From NCBI GenBank assembly GCA_947456965.1, contig CANGTU010000001.1, positions 62,001 through 126,000 of the forward strand: a stretch of 64,000 nucleotides of DNA. Direction: 5' to 3'. Source of the DNA: Flavobacteriales bacterium. Its GTDB lineage: Bacteria; Bacteroidota; Bacteroidia; Flavobacteriales_D; Sanyastnellaceae. The position numbers and the translations under genes are program-made. Shown here piece after piece: positions 42,252 through 51,247 of this stretch. Position 1 is the stretch's first letter, and every line of letters begins with the position of its first letter. The notes beneath the pieces are model-generated. The model saw nothing but the letters and a program-made list of their open reading frames with translations. It had not been told where the DNA came from and did no database searches.

Positions 42252-44588
42252 ATGTCATTGAAGCAATTTATTCTCCGTTCATGCCTGGGCGTGCTGGGTA
42301 TATTTCCCGCGGTGACTCGAGCTCAGCAGAGCGAACTGGTCATCCGGGCGCAAGATCGCAACACTTGGTCGACTAAAACACATCCGGTTCAAACTGCAGA
42401 TGTGCGCACTGTGATTCTCGAGGGATCCTTCAGTGACCGGCGAATGCGTCGGATCCTTTCCGGCCTTCGGCAATTTCCGCTGCTCAGCGAACTGCGTTTC
42501 ACCGGCCATACGATGGAGTTTGTGCCTCAGGAGGTGATGTCTTTCCCAGCTCTTCGTACTCTCGTGATCGCACACTCCGATGAGCTGGATGTGGACTCTC
42601 TGCTGCTAATGGGCGCAGCGATGCCTGACCTGCGCACCCTCGCCGTTGGCATCCAATCGGCGCAAATGGCCCCACTCGTTCCCACTACCGTCCAGGGGTT
42701 TGATACACTTATCTTGGTGGGGCCCGCAATCCCACTGGATGCTTCCGCCCCATGGCCACCTGTTTTGCCAGATGACTACAGTCGCACCGTGCACATGGAA
42801 GAAATCCGCCGCAAGTGGGAGAGGTCAGAACTGCTTCCGGTCGTGTATCTGCTGCCCAAGGATACTGAGCTCCGTGCGGGAATGGGTTCATCTACTCAGA
42901 GCCCAGAGGGTTACCGCTCATCTCCGGTCAGTTGGTTCAGACATCTGCAGATGAGTGATTCCGGAATCGCAATGAGGTCTGGCCCGGACCAACATATCGC
43001 ACCGCCCGTTCCAGCTCTTCACCCAACTGCAGGCGAGGTTGTGGTACCTCCGGATGAGGCCTCAGTGGTGAACTGTGGTCGTTACGGCACCCAGTTGATT
43101 ATTCCGGCAGATGCATTTACTGACCGGAACGGGTTGCTCTTGAAGGAACCTGTCACCCTGCGATACACCGAACTTCGCGATCCGGTGGACTTTATTTTCT
43201 CTGGCATTCCCATGAGTTTTCCTGACGAACAAGGCATGTCCTATTTTCGAAGTGCTGGCATGTTTGAACTGCGGGCATCAGCTAAAGGGGAGGAAGTCTT
43301 TCTTCGCGAAGACACGGATATCCAGATTCGTTTTGCCTCCACCTCTCCCGGTGATGAGTTCGTTTTTTGGAAGCTTGATGAGGATACCGGTGAATGGACG
43401 CAGGAAGGACAAGCACCAGAGGAGATCGCGCCAGTCCAGGAGGAATTGCCCAGACTGACCAGAGCGGAGACCAAATTTCAGAAGGAGCTTATCCGGCTTG
43501 ACCGGTACTCTGATCCTACGCCGCTGGACGAGCGGTTTAATAGTCCTGATTATACCTACACGCGAAAGGAGCGAAAGGAGAAAATGGTGAAGGTGAAGGC
43601 GGGCGATTCGATGCGTCGGCTCGATAAGCTGATCCGCATCCGGAAGATCCGACGTGCAGGCCCCGATCGTCAGCTTGTTTTTGAGATTGATTATGTGCGC
43701 AATCTGCATCCGGAAATGACCGCCTTCAGAGGCGCCCGTTGGATTCTTCCGGACCAGCCTGACCTGCGTTCGTTCAGAAAGCAATACGGTGGTCGCAACG
43801 GCTATTCAGATATCCGGATCGCGCCTTCCGGCGAGGGTGTTGAAATCCAGTTGAAGACAGACACCGGACTGGTTGCCATACAAGCTAAACCTGCAAAAAT
43901 TACAGGAACGGGTCGCCGCGCGGAAATCAAGGAGTTCGGTGATCGGTATCCCATCTACGAGCGACAACTGCATAAGCGTGAGAAAATCTTTGCGAAGCGT
44001 GCTCTGAAAAATCTCAATGCAGGCGACCGTATTCCGGTGCGCGATACACGCTGGCGAAATGAGCTATGCTATAAACGAGTCAGGAGATCCATGAATCATG
44101 AAGAGCGTGTGCTTACTCCGGAGCAATGGATGGATCGGTACTATGAAAAACGCCGGGCTTTCGTGCGTGTTATGGCCGGCAGACCTGCTGATGGCAATGG
44201 AGTGTATCGCATGCTGTCTGTCTCCGGATTCGGGATATTCAATTGTGACCAGATGAGTCGTTTGCAAGACCCCGTGCTGGCTTCTGTGACCTATACCGAC
44301 AAGGGCGAGCTGGTGCGTGTGGAAACCGCTTATTTGGTGTCCGTTTCTGCCAACGCTGTTGTAACCTACCACAACGCATTCGGGCTCAACCCTGGAAACA
44401 TGTTCATCAGTCCTGCTGACACAGATTATCTGGTACTGGTTCATCCGGACAAATCCGTTTCGCTTGTAGGCAAGGAAGCCATCAATTCGCAACCCATTCG
44501 GGAAACAGGTAAGGCATGCTTCGAGATTCAGCGCTTTCCTTCCAGTCCTGCAACGCTTGATGAAGTGAGAAACGCCATTGGATCATAA
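42252..44588 (+). CDS. Large secreted protein with LRR-like N-terminus and ZU5-like domain
   Basis: 778 residues with a signal peptide (MSLKQFILRSCLGVLGIFPAVTRAQ). Residues about 60-150 look like a few leucine-rich-repeat turns (LRQFPLLSELRFTGHTMEFVPQ, FPALRTLVIAHSDEL, MPDLRTLAVG). Residues about 270-400 resemble the Bacteroidota ZU5-like module: GTQLIIPADAFTDRNGLLLKEPVTLRY, DPVDFIFSGIPMSF, FRSAGMFELRASAKGEEVFL. The C-terminal 350 residues hold a very basic region (about 440-640, many K/R) and a final domain with GNMFISPADTDYLVL. No catalytic motif and no T9SS sorting domain. Likely periplasmic or surface exposed; function unknown. It stands alone on its strand. Confidence 0.75.
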   Translation: MSLKQFILRSCLGVLGIFPAVTRAQQSELVIRAQDRNTWSTKTHPVQTADVRTVILEGSFSDRRMRRILSGLRQFPLLSELRFTGHTMEFVPQEVMSFPALRTLVIAHSDELDVDSLLLMGAAMPDLRTLAVGIQSAQMAPLVPTTVQGFDTLILVGPAIPLDASAPWPPVLPDDYSRTVHMEEIRRKWERSELLPVVYLLPKDTELRAGMGSSTQSPEGYRSSPVSWFRHLQMSDSGIAMRSGPDQHIAPPVPALHPTAGEVVVPPDEASVVNCGRYGTQLIIPADAFTDRNGLLLKEPVTLRYTELRDPVDFIFSGIPMSFPDEQGMSYFRSAGMFELRASAKGEEVFLREDTDIQIRFASTSPGDEFVFWKLDEDTGEWTQEGQAPEEIAPVQEELPRLTRAETKFQKELIRLDRYSDPTPLDERFNSPDYTYTRKERKEKMVKVKAGDSMRRLDKLIRIRKIRRAGPDRQLVFEIDYVRNLHPEMTAFRGARWILPDQPDLRSFRKQYGGRNGYSDIRIAPSGEGVEIQLKTDTGLVAIQAKPAKITGTGRRAEIKEFGDRYPIYERQLHKREKIFAKRALKNLNAGDRIPVRDTRWRNELCYKRVRRSMNHEERVLTPEQWMDRYYEKRRAFVRVMAGRPADGNGVYRMLSVSGFGIFNCDQMSRLQDPVLASVTYTDKGELVRVETAYLVSVSANAVVTYHNAFGLNPGNMFISPADTDYLVLVHPDKSVSLVGKEAINSQPIRETGKACFEIQRFPSSPATLDEVRNAIGS

Positions 44589-44611
44589 TAGCCGGCCAGC
44601 AGAGCGGAATC

Positions 44612-45295
44612 TCAGCGTTTATCCAGTGCAATGAGCAGCGCAAGCTGGAACTCCAGACCATCGATGGCCAACCGGCTGCCGTTTGGACCATCATCAAAAG
44701 CCACTGGAGTACCATCCAGTTCCAGAGAGCGGAGCTGACGGCTGTCAAAAACGTAGCCCGTGCTGAATTGAAAGGCGATGCCTTCTTCATTGAATTGATA
44801 CTTGCCGGTGAGTGCAATCTTATAACCTAAACCCGACCATCGCATATCGGCATCGAAGACCTCCGGTCCCGGCTGACCATCATAATTTCCGATAAACATG
44901 CGCCGCAGGTTGAATGCCGTATAACGCACCTGAATTGAGCCGCCCATCATCCAGGGTGAGAGATCGAGAAAGTACATGTCGAGGTAAGCTGCAGGCACAA
45001 GCATGTTGATGCGGTTTTTAGAACCATCGCCCTCAATCACCTGATTGGAATAGGCCGCTGAAATGCCTGCCTCGAGCATCTGGCCTGCTGTCGAAACACC
45101 AAAACCAAAGGGCACCAGAATCATGGACCCCGACAGTTTCTCATCCGGAAGGAAGGTGCGGCTGCGGCCCGTATCCGAGAATACCAGGTCTGTATTCAGG
45201 GCTATACCGTAAGCCGCTCCGGCGCGGAGTTGCCATTGTGCGGTCACCGGAAAGTGCACGAAGCATAGCGCAAGGAAAGCCATGATTGGTTTCAT
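44612..45295 (-). CDS. Putative outer-membrane beta-barrel protein
   Basis: 227 residues from the ATG at 45295 (MKPIMAFLALCFVHFPVTAQ, a clear signal peptide); longer frames to 45310 or 45394 only add sequence that overlaps the preceding gene. The mature part has alternating hydrophobic/aromatic strands (LRAGAAYGIALNTDLVF, MGGSIQVRYTAFNLRRMFIG, GYKIALTGKYQFN, IAFQFSTGYVF, LEFQLALLIALDKR) typical of a small barrel. No named family recognised. Follows the DUF4294 gene on the same strand with a 70-base gap. Convergent with the ZU5-like gene, 23 bases apart. Confidence 0.7.
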   Translation of the reverse strand: MKPIMAFLALCFVHFPVTAQWQLRAGAAYGIALNTDLVFSDTGRSRTFLPDEKLSGSMILVPFGFGVSTAGQMLEAGISAAYSNQVIEGDGSKNRINMLVPAAYLDMYFLDLSPWMMGGSIQVRYTAFNLRRMFIGNYDGQPGPEVFDADMRWSGLGYKIALTGKYQFNEEGIAFQFSTGYVFDSRQLRSLELDGTPVAFDDGPNGSRLAIDGLEFQLALLIALDKR

Positions 45296-45365
45296 CGGGA
45301 TGAGGTACATGGCCAAATGTAGGAAGAAGCGACCTGCATGATTCCGGCAAGTCTCCGGGTATAGG

Positions 45366-46037
45366 TCAGCGCTTCGCTTCAGAGCGCAGTGCAAAGGGAT
45401 CCACGGACTTCAGCTGCACGGGGATGGTTCCATCTTCAATCTGGAGCACGATGGTTTCAATCCACAGATCCTCTCCCTCGGCCTCGTATTCATCCCTGAG
45501 ATTGTGACCAAAAAGCCGAGCCACACTTTGCCACATGAATGCGGAGAACTTTCCTCTCAGCCTTTTCACCAATTCATAGCTTGTGGAACTGGTTTCCCGG
45601 TCAATCAGCTTGATCAGAATCATTCCTTCGGAGATGGTCATCTTGCGGAGATCCTTTTCAAACTGAACCTTGAGTTCCGCTTCTGCCCGGTCGAGCAGCT
45701 CCTTCCTGCGTTTTTCGTCCGGCTCGGCCATACAAAGTGCATCATACATTTTCATGATATCACCCGCCGCCCGGGCGTATGGATACACTTTTACCACCTT
45801 CTGCTGAAACCGGTCGTACTGGCGTTTGCGGGCTCTGTTCCTGCTTACCGTCTGAATATCCACCGGAGCGAATGTGGCCATGACCAGAGTATCCGTAGTG
45901 CTTATGCACCAGATGGAGTTATAATACTCCGTGCTGAGTGTGTCCAGGATCTGATAGCCCGATGCTGACGACTGTGCGGTGGCCGCATAGGGCCAGGCAA
46001 ACAGGATCAGAACCAGCGCTAAAAGATTTCCCTTCAT
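45366..46037 (-). CDS. DUF4294 exported protein
   Basis: 223 residues from the ATG at 46037 (MKGNLLALVLILFAWPYAATAQ signal peptide). The core matches DUF4294: RQYDRFQQKVVKVYPYARAAGDI, AELKVQFEKDLRKMTISEGMILIKLIDRETSSTSYELVKRLRG (read in part), AFMWQSVARLF. This Bacteroidota family has no known activity; the hallmark LIKLIDRET block is fully kept here. Predicted periplasmic. The frame extends to 46112 without reason to use it. Precedes the beta-barrel gene on the same strand. Confidence 0.9.
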   Translation of the reverse strand: MKGNLLALVLILFAWPYAATAQSSASGYQILDTLSTEYYNSIWCISTTDTLVMATFAPVDIQTVSRNRARKRQYDRFQQKVVKVYPYARAAGDIMKMYDALCMAEPDEKRRKELLDRAEAELKVQFEKDLRKMTISEGMILIKLIDRETSSTSYELVKRLRGKFSAFMWQSVARLFGHNLRDEYEAEGEDLWIETIVLQIEDGTIPVQLKSVDPFALRSEAKR

Positions 46038-46105
46038 ATACGAACGAAGGTAATACGAAGGAACCAGCCGCCAGGTTGCCTTAACACGAATTACCAACCA
46101 CACTC

Positions 46106-46134
46106 TTTGCATGAAATGGCCCGGTGTATCTTTG
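46106..46134 (+). promoter_or_regulatory. Promoter: TTTG, 17-bp spacer, TATCTTTG
   Basis: A -33-like TTTG (46106-46109) and an exact -7 TATCTTTG (46127-46134) with 17 bases between, upstream of the rhodanese gene (ATG at 46154). A second near -7, ATACTTTG, lies at 46140-46147. Confidence 0.55.
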
Positions 46135-46153
46135 AATCAATACTTTGCTGATC

Positions 46154-46627
46154 ATGCCCCCGGCTCGTTTTCTGTTCTTTTTTTCGCTGTTGTTTTCGCC
46201 GGCGCTTGCTGGCCAGCAGAACTTTTCCAGGATGGCGATAAAGATGAATGCAGGCCGGTCACCTGTCGTTTTTTCTTCCCAGCTGGAGGCCTTGCATCCA
46301 ATCCTCCTCGACGCAAGAGAACGTGCCGAATTCGAGGTAAGCCATCTCGAAGGGGCGGCGTGGGTGGGGTATAATGATTTTGATTTGCGCAGAGTATGGC
46401 TCTTACCGCGTGATCAGCCCATCGTGGTGTACTGCAGTGTGGGCTACCGCAGCAGTTTGATTGCCGAGCGCATGCAGGAGGCAGGGTTCTCCCGTGTTTC
46501 CAGTCTTTGGGGAGGAATATTCAATTGGTACAATGAGCAAAGGCTGGTGGTGAATGCTTCCGGTCCAACGGAGAATATCCATCCATATAACGAAGAATGG
46601 TCACGATGGATTCATCCGCGTCGCTGA
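46154..46627 (+). CDS. Exported rhodanese-like protein
   Basis: 157 residues starting at ATG 46154 (MPPARFLFFFSLLFSPALAG, signal peptide); the TTG nine bases earlier is less likely. Single rhodanese domain, about 45-135, with ILLDARERAEFEVSHLEGA and the active-site loop YCSVGYRSS, cysteine intact, so sulfur transfer or thiol redox activity is possible in the periplasm. Overlaps the next glycosyltransferase gene by 31 bases, so expression is linked. Located after a divergent DUF4294 gene. Substrate unknown. Confidence 0.88.
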   Translation: MPPARFLFFFSLLFSPALAGQQNFSRMAIKMNAGRSPVVFSSQLEALHPILLDARERAEFEVSHLEGAAWVGYNDFDLRRVWLLPRDQPIVVYCSVGYRSSLIAERMQEAGFSRVSSLWGGIFNWYNEQRLVVNASGPTENIHPYNEEWSRWIHPRR

Positions 46628-47220
46628 AGAACGAGCGCCTCATTGTGCTATTCACCCGCCGGCCAGTGAGGGGAAAGGTGAAAACCCGTCTTGCTGCTGA
46701 AGTGGGGGATGACCAGGCTCTGGTTGTTCATGCCGCACTTCTTGCTGCCTCATGGCAGGCCTGCCTCGGTGCCGGTGCCATAGCTGATATTGCCTGGGAC
46801 AGCGCAGGCTGTACCGAAGGCTTTCCGGAAGGACATGTGCAAGTGGGGCACACCCTGGGTGAACGAATGCTGAGCGAATTTATACGGGCCGAAGCGCTGG
46901 GTTTCCGGTACACCGTACTCATGGGTTCGGATTGCCCGGCGATCTCCTCTGGCTTGCTGGACCTCGCTTTTTCTTTATTACAGCGACATGATGTGGTGCT
47001 CGGTCCGGCACATGATGGCGGGTATTACCTGATCGGGATGCAGCGTCCACAGGCCGCCCTGATGGCTGATATTCCGTGGTCAACTCCTCATGTTTGGCCG
47101 GACACAGTAGAGCGCTGCCGGTCGGAGCGTCTCTCCTTCGCTACCTTGCCACCTGCTTCGGATATAGATACCGCAGCGGACTTATCCCGGTGGGAGACAT
47201 TCCGGGAAATCATTCAATAG
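46597..47220 (+). CDS. TIGR04282-type glycosyltransferase
   Basis: 207 residues. Family blocks: VLFTRRPVRGKVKTRLAAEVG, LGERMLSEF, VLMGSDCPAISSGLLDLAF and VVLGPAHDGGYYLIGMQ, all typical of TIGR04282/DUF2064 enzymes related to nucleotidyl/GT-A transferases, some named for arsenosugar synthesis. An arsenic link is not supported by the neighbours here. Starts 31 bases inside the rhodanese gene, with a second Met nine bases later as an alternative start. Cytoplasmic. Confidence 0.92.
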   Translation: MVTMDSSASLKNERLIVLFTRRPVRGKVKTRLAAEVGDDQALVVHAALLAASWQACLGAGAIADIAWDSAGCTEGFPEGHVQVGHTLGERMLSEFIRAEALGFRYTVLMGSDCPAISSGLLDLAFSLLQRHDVVLGPAHDGGYYLIGMQRPQAALMADIPWSTPHVWPDTVERCRSERLSFATLPPASDIDTAADLSRWETFREIIQ

Positions 47221-47232
47221 CAAATACGGTAT

Positions 47233-48042
47233 ATGGAAGAACTTTTGGAAAGTGTTGAGTGGCTCAAGGCACGTGGAATTACCCATCCGGAAATCGGAAT
47301 CGTACTCGGAACAGGTCTGCATGAGCTTGCGGACCAGATTGAAGTGGAAAAATCATTTACGTATAATGTGATTCCGAATTTCCCTATCGCCACGGTGGAG
47401 TATCACTTCGGACGACTCATTTACGGCAATCTGAACGGTAAGAAGGTGCTTGCCTGCCAGGGTCGGTTCCACTTTTATGAGGGCTATGATATGCACCAGG
47501 TGGTCATGCCCGTGCGCGTGATGAAGATGCTTGGTGTAAGCCACGTATTGCTATCCAACGCAGCAGGTGCAGTCAATCTCTCATTTCAAAAGGGTAGTCT
47601 GATGATGGTCGATGATCACATCAACCTCCAGCCGCAGAGTCCGCTTTTCGGGCCCAATCTGGACGACCTCGGGCCTCGATTTCCTGATATGTCGAGGCCT
47701 TATGCACCTCAGTTGAACGCATTACTCAGACAGATTGCCTCAGAGAAAGGCATCACCCTGCACGAGGGGGTGTACGCATCCGTTCCCGGCCCGAATCTGG
47801 AGACCCGTGCTGAGTATCGCTTCCTGAAGATGATTGGCGCCGATGCCGTGGGCATGAGCACCGTTCCTGAAGTGATTGCCTGCAATCACATGGGATTGCC
47901 GTGCTGCTGTGTTTCCGTGCTTACAGATGAGTGCGATCCTGACAACCTGAAGCCCGTCAGTATTGAGGATATCGTGGCTACGGCAAAATCATCAGAAAAA
48001 TTCCTCACAGCGCTTTACAGCGAGCTGATCAGGCGAATTTGA
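47233..48042 (+). CDS. punA: Purine nucleoside phosphorylase
   Basis: 269 residues, trimeric PNP family (inosine/guanosine phosphorolysis). Motifs: IGIVLGTGLHELADQI, FPIATVEYHFGRL, GRFHFYEGYDM, LLSNAAGAVN, DDHINLQPQSPLFGPN, GVYASVPGPNLETRAEYRFLKMIGADAVGMSTVPEVI (the PGPxxET substrate block and the MSTVPE block). Located 12 bases after the glycosyltransferase, likely in one transcript. With nupC it forms purine salvage: import then phosphorolysis. Confidence 0.97.
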   Translation: MEELLESVEWLKARGITHPEIGIVLGTGLHELADQIEVEKSFTYNVIPNFPIATVEYHFGRLIYGNLNGKKVLACQGRFHFYEGYDMHQVVMPVRVMKMLGVSHVLLSNAAGAVNLSFQKGSLMMVDDHINLQPQSPLFGPNLDDLGPRFPDMSRPYAPQLNALLRQIASEKGITLHEGVYASVPGPNLETRAEYRFLKMIGADAVGMSTVPEVIACNHMGLPCCCVSVLTDECDPDNLKPVSIEDIVATAKSSEKFLTALYSELIRRI

Positions 48043-48068
48043 GCCAGCTCTCTCATTCGCTATTTTTG
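48038..48068 (+). promoter_or_regulatory. Promoter: TTTG, 19-bp spacer, TATTTTTG
   Basis: The best Bacteroidota-type promoter in the window: -33 TTTG (48038-48041), exactly 19 bases, then an exact TAnnTTTG (48061-48068), 20 bases before the ATG of the SRPBCC gene. The -33 element overlaps the last codons of punA. Confidence 0.7.
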
Positions 48069-48088
48069 AGTGACCAAAACCTACTGCC

Positions 48089-49087
48089 ATGCGATTCCTG
48101 AAAGTATTTCTGCTTCTGCTACTGGCCATTGTAGCCGCTTACCTCGTATTCTGTATCATGGGTCCGAAGGATCTTAACTTGTCCAAAAGCGTCACCATCG
48201 GCGCATCACCATCTGCCGTTTTTGAAGAAATCCGTGATTTTGCCCGATGGAAATCCTGGAGCCCCTGGGCGCTTCGGGATTCGGCCATGAGCAATGAATA
48301 TGAGGGTGAACCCGGCACCGTGGGCCATCTTCAGCGGTGGGAAAGCAGGACAGAAGGCAGCGGCACCCAAACCATTCTTGAAGTTCGCGTCAATGAGTTT
48401 ATCCGCACCGAGTTGCAGTTCAAGGATTGGAGCGAGTCCAGTTTCAGCAACTGGCTAATTGAGCCAGCAGGGGATTCGACCCGGGTGACCTGGACCATGG
48501 AAGGCGGAGAGCTGCCCTTCATGATACGCGGACTGGCAGCTATTATGGGAATGCGAAGTGGAATAGAAAAGGACTACGCTGACGGCCTGAATAATCTGAA
48601 GTCGGTAGTTGAGTCACGGCCGGCCATAAACATGGAGATCGTGGACATCTCGGACACCTGGTACATCGGCAAGCGGATGCAAGTCAATATGAAAGAGATT
48701 GATTCGTCCATGTATGCCAATACCTACGGCGAGCTGATGGACGCTATAGGCGGACCGCGGAACATGGCGGGAATGCCCATGACAATCAGCCACGAGGTAA
48801 ATATGGAAACCGGTGAAATGGATATGGAGATTGCCATACCCATAGCCGCTCAAATGGCAGCTCCCGCCGGATTCTCGGTGGGGATGATCCCCGGCGGACG
48901 TTGTGCGAAGTATGTTTTCACGGGCCCTTACGATCAAACTGGCGGGGCATGGTCCTCATTCATGGAGGCCGTGCTCCGCAGCTATAAGCCCAGATGGTCA
49001 GGATTTGAGATCTATGCCAATGACCCGGCTGAGGTGGGCAACGACCCGAGCCGCTACATCACCTGGCTGATGCAGCCCGTGGAATAG
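48089..49087 (+). CDS. Membrane-anchored SRPBCC protein with GyrI-like domain
   Basis: 332 residues. An N-terminal membrane helix (about 4-24), then an SRPBCC/polyketide-cyclase-like domain (about 32-175: SKSVTIGASPSAVFEEIRDFARWKSWSPWA, TRVTWTMEGGELPF) and a GyrI/AraC-effector-binding-like domain (about 180-332: WYIGKRMQVNMKEID, GGRCAKYVFTGPYDQTGGAWSSFMEAVL). This two-domain order is common in Bacteroidota. Both domains have ligand-binding pockets, but no ligand is known. Preceded by a strong promoter-like pair described separately. Confidence 0.88.
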   Translation: MRFLKVFLLLLLAIVAAYLVFCIMGPKDLNLSKSVTIGASPSAVFEEIRDFARWKSWSPWALRDSAMSNEYEGEPGTVGHLQRWESRTEGSGTQTILEVRVNEFIRTELQFKDWSESSFSNWLIEPAGDSTRVTWTMEGGELPFMIRGLAAIMGMRSGIEKDYADGLNNLKSVVESRPAINMEIVDISDTWYIGKRMQVNMKEIDSSMYANTYGELMDAIGGPRNMAGMPMTISHEVNMETGEMDMEIAIPIAAQMAAPAGFSVGMIPGGRCAKYVFTGPYDQTGGAWSSFMEAVLRSYKPRWSGFEIYANDPAEVGNDPSRYITWLMQPVE

Positions 49088-49158
49088 CGGACTGACCGGC
49101 ATCATATTTCCTGTTCGTGCGTTGCCCCAACTTGGTTCCATATTGAAAACCCAGAAGC

Positions 49159-49926
49159 ATGAACAGATTACAAAACCGTACAGCATTGGTGACCGGGGCC
49201 GGATCGGGCCTTGGACGTGACATTGCGCGTTTATTCGCCGCCGAAGGATGTCGGGTGGTGGCCACCGACCAGCATGAAGCGCCTTTGACAGAACTTGTAG
49301 CTCAAGTCACGTCAGAAGGTAAGGAAATGATGTATATCACCGGAAATGTGGTTCATCAGGAAGATGTGGATCGCATGGTTGCCGCTGCTATCGGCTGGAC
49401 CGGTCGGCTCGATATTCTCGTAAATAATGCGGGAATCATGGATGCCTTTGATCCTGTTGGCGACCTCACGGACACCATGTGGGAAAAGGTGATGTCGGTG
49501 AATGTCACCGGCCCCATGCGGCTCATGCGAAAGGCGGTGAATGCGATGCTTACATCTGGCGGCGGTTCTATTGTCAACGTGGCCTCAATTGGCGGATTGC
49601 GAGGAGGACGGGCAGGCGCTGCTTATACCTCCAGCAAGCATGCATTGATCGGACTTACCATGAGCACGGGATATATGTATGCGAAGCAGGGTATCCGGTG
49701 CAATGCAATTGCGGCGGGTGCCATGTCAACTTCCATCATGGAAGGATTCGATTTCAGCAAGCTGAGTCCGCTCGTTCAAGAACGCATTATGGCTCCTGCA
49801 GCCACCAATCCGCGCTCTTCCGATCCGGTTGAAGTGGCCCGGCTGGCATTGTTCCTCGCTTCAGATGAGGCTAGTTTTGTGAACGGTGCCACCATTGTTG
49901 CCGATGGAGGCTGGATAGCCTACTGA
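49159..49926 (+). CDS. Short-chain dehydrogenase/reductase (SDR)
   Basis: 255 residues, classical SDR. NAD(P) loop: ALVTGAGSGLGRDIARLF; NNAG block LVNNAGIMDA; catalytic Ser in NVASIGG and the Tyr/Lys in AAYTSSKHALIG; and GGWIAY end. D after the second strand (VVATDQHE) suggests NAD preference. The stop overlaps the CoA transferase start by one base (TGATG), suggesting coupling. A 3-hydroxyacyl or hydroxy-acid dehydrogenase role next to an acyl-CoA transferase is plausible but not proven. Confidence 0.9.
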   Translation: MNRLQNRTALVTGAGSGLGRDIARLFAAEGCRVVATDQHEAPLTELVAQVTSEGKEMMYITGNVVHQEDVDRMVAAAIGWTGRLDILVNNAGIMDAFDPVGDLTDTMWEKVMSVNVTGPMRLMRKAVNAMLTSGGGSIVNVASIGGLRGGRAGAAYTSSKHALIGLTMSTGYMYAKQGIRCNAIAAGAMSTSIMEGFDFSKLSPLVQERIMAPAATNPRSSDPVEVARLALFLASDEASFVNGATIVADGGWIAY

Positions 49927-51242
49927 TGGATCGTGAAACGGCTGGCGAATATGCGAATGGAGTCAGTTCTGAGATGAAAACGAAATCAGCGGCAGATGCA
50001 GTAGCGGTGGTCAGGAGCGGCCAACGCGTTTTCGTGCAGGGCAGTGCCGCGACTCCTCAGACGCTGCTGGCGGCCTTGTTTGAAAGAAGGCAAGAGCTCC
50101 GGAAGGTGGAGTTGGTGAGCATTACGACGCTGGGCGATCTGGTCTGGAATGAGGAGGAGCTTGCCGGGCATTTCTTCCTGAACTCCCTGTTTGTATCCTC
50201 CAATGTGCGCAGCCTGGTGAATGGTCCGTATGGTGAGTATGTTCCTGTTTTTCTGAGTGAGATTCCGAGATTATTCACTGATGGTATCCTGCCGGTTGAT
50301 GTGGCTTTGATTCACGTTTCTCCACCTGATCGCCATGGATTTTGCTCTCTTGGAACGTCGGTGGACATCGTGCGTTCAGCGATCCAGAGTGCACGGCATG
50401 TGGTGGCGCAGGTGAATCCGCAAATGCCCCGCACTCATGGGGATGGCATCATCCACTCCTCTCAGATCGACGTCATGGTCGAGGTAGAGGATGCTCTGCC
50501 CGAAGTATCCTATGCGAATTCTTCCAATGAAGTAACGCGGAAAATTGGCCAGCAATGCGCTGCCCTCATTCCGGATGGTGCCACGTTGCAAATGGGGATT
50601 GGATGTATTCCCGATGCGGTGCTTCATGGTCTTACTCACCACAGGGATCTTGGAGTGCATACCGAAATGCTTTCAGATGGTGTCATTCCGCTCATTGAGT
50701 CGGGTGTCATTACGAATGCCCTGAAGAAGAAACACCGGGGCAAGCTCGTCACGGGATTTGCCGTGGGTACTCGCCGGCTATACGATTTCATTGACGATAA
50801 TCCGCAGTTTGCCTTTTTGGACATTGGATATGTCAACGATGCTCAGGTCATTCGCCAAAATCCTCGGGTAGCCGCAATCAACTCAGCTTTGGAAATTGAT
50901 CTTACCGGTCAGGTTTGCGCTGATTCGCTTGGCACTTATCAGTTCAGTGGAGTGGGCGGACAGATGGATTTCATCCGGGGCGCTGCCCTTTCAGAAGGCG
51001 GGATTCCGATCATCGCGATGCCTTCAACGACCTCCGGAAACGTGTCCAGAATTGTTCCCTGCCTCCGTGAAGGGGCGGGCGTGACCACTACGCGGGCGAA
51101 TATTCACTATGTGGTCACTGAATATGGTGCGGTGAATCTCTTCGGACTCAACCTCCGGCAGCGGGCAGAAGCACTGGTCGGCATTGCCCATCCCGATCAT
51201 CGGGAGGCCTTGGCATCAGCGGCCTTCAAGCGATTCGGATAA
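49926..51242 (+). CDS. Acetyl-CoA hydrolase/transferase family (4-hydroxybutyrate CoA-transferase type)
   Basis: 438 residues (starting at 49974 would give MKTKSAADAVAVV, also possible). Family I CoA-transferase with two halves; catalytic Glu is E247 in the HTEMLSDG block. Other blocks: GQRVFVQGSAATPQTLL, ALIHVSPPDRHGFCSLGTSVD, LQMGIGCIPDAVL, QFSGVGGQMDFIRGAALSEGG and VVTEYGAVNLFG. It moves CoA between acyl-CoA and acetate or a hydroxy acid. One base overlap with the SDR upstream, and convergent five bases from icmF, so it sits among acyl-CoA metabolic genes. Confidence 0.93.
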   Translation: MDRETAGEYANGVSSEMKTKSAADAVAVVRSGQRVFVQGSAATPQTLLAALFERRQELRKVELVSITTLGDLVWNEEELAGHFFLNSLFVSSNVRSLVNGPYGEYVPVFLSEIPRLFTDGILPVDVALIHVSPPDRHGFCSLGTSVDIVRSAIQSARHVVAQVNPQMPRTHGDGIIHSSQIDVMVEVEDALPEVSYANSSNEVTRKIGQQCAALIPDGATLQMGIGCIPDAVLHGLTHHRDLGVHTEMLSDGVIPLIESGVITNALKKKHRGKLVTGFAVGTRRLYDFIDDNPQFAFLDIGYVNDAQVIRQNPRVAAINSALEIDLTGQVCADSLGTYQFSGVGGQMDFIRGAALSEGGIPIIAMPSTTSGNVSRIVPCLREGAGVTTTRANIHYVVTEYGAVNLFGLNLRQRAEALVGIAHPDHREALASAAFKRFG

Positions 51243-51247
51243 GTTGC

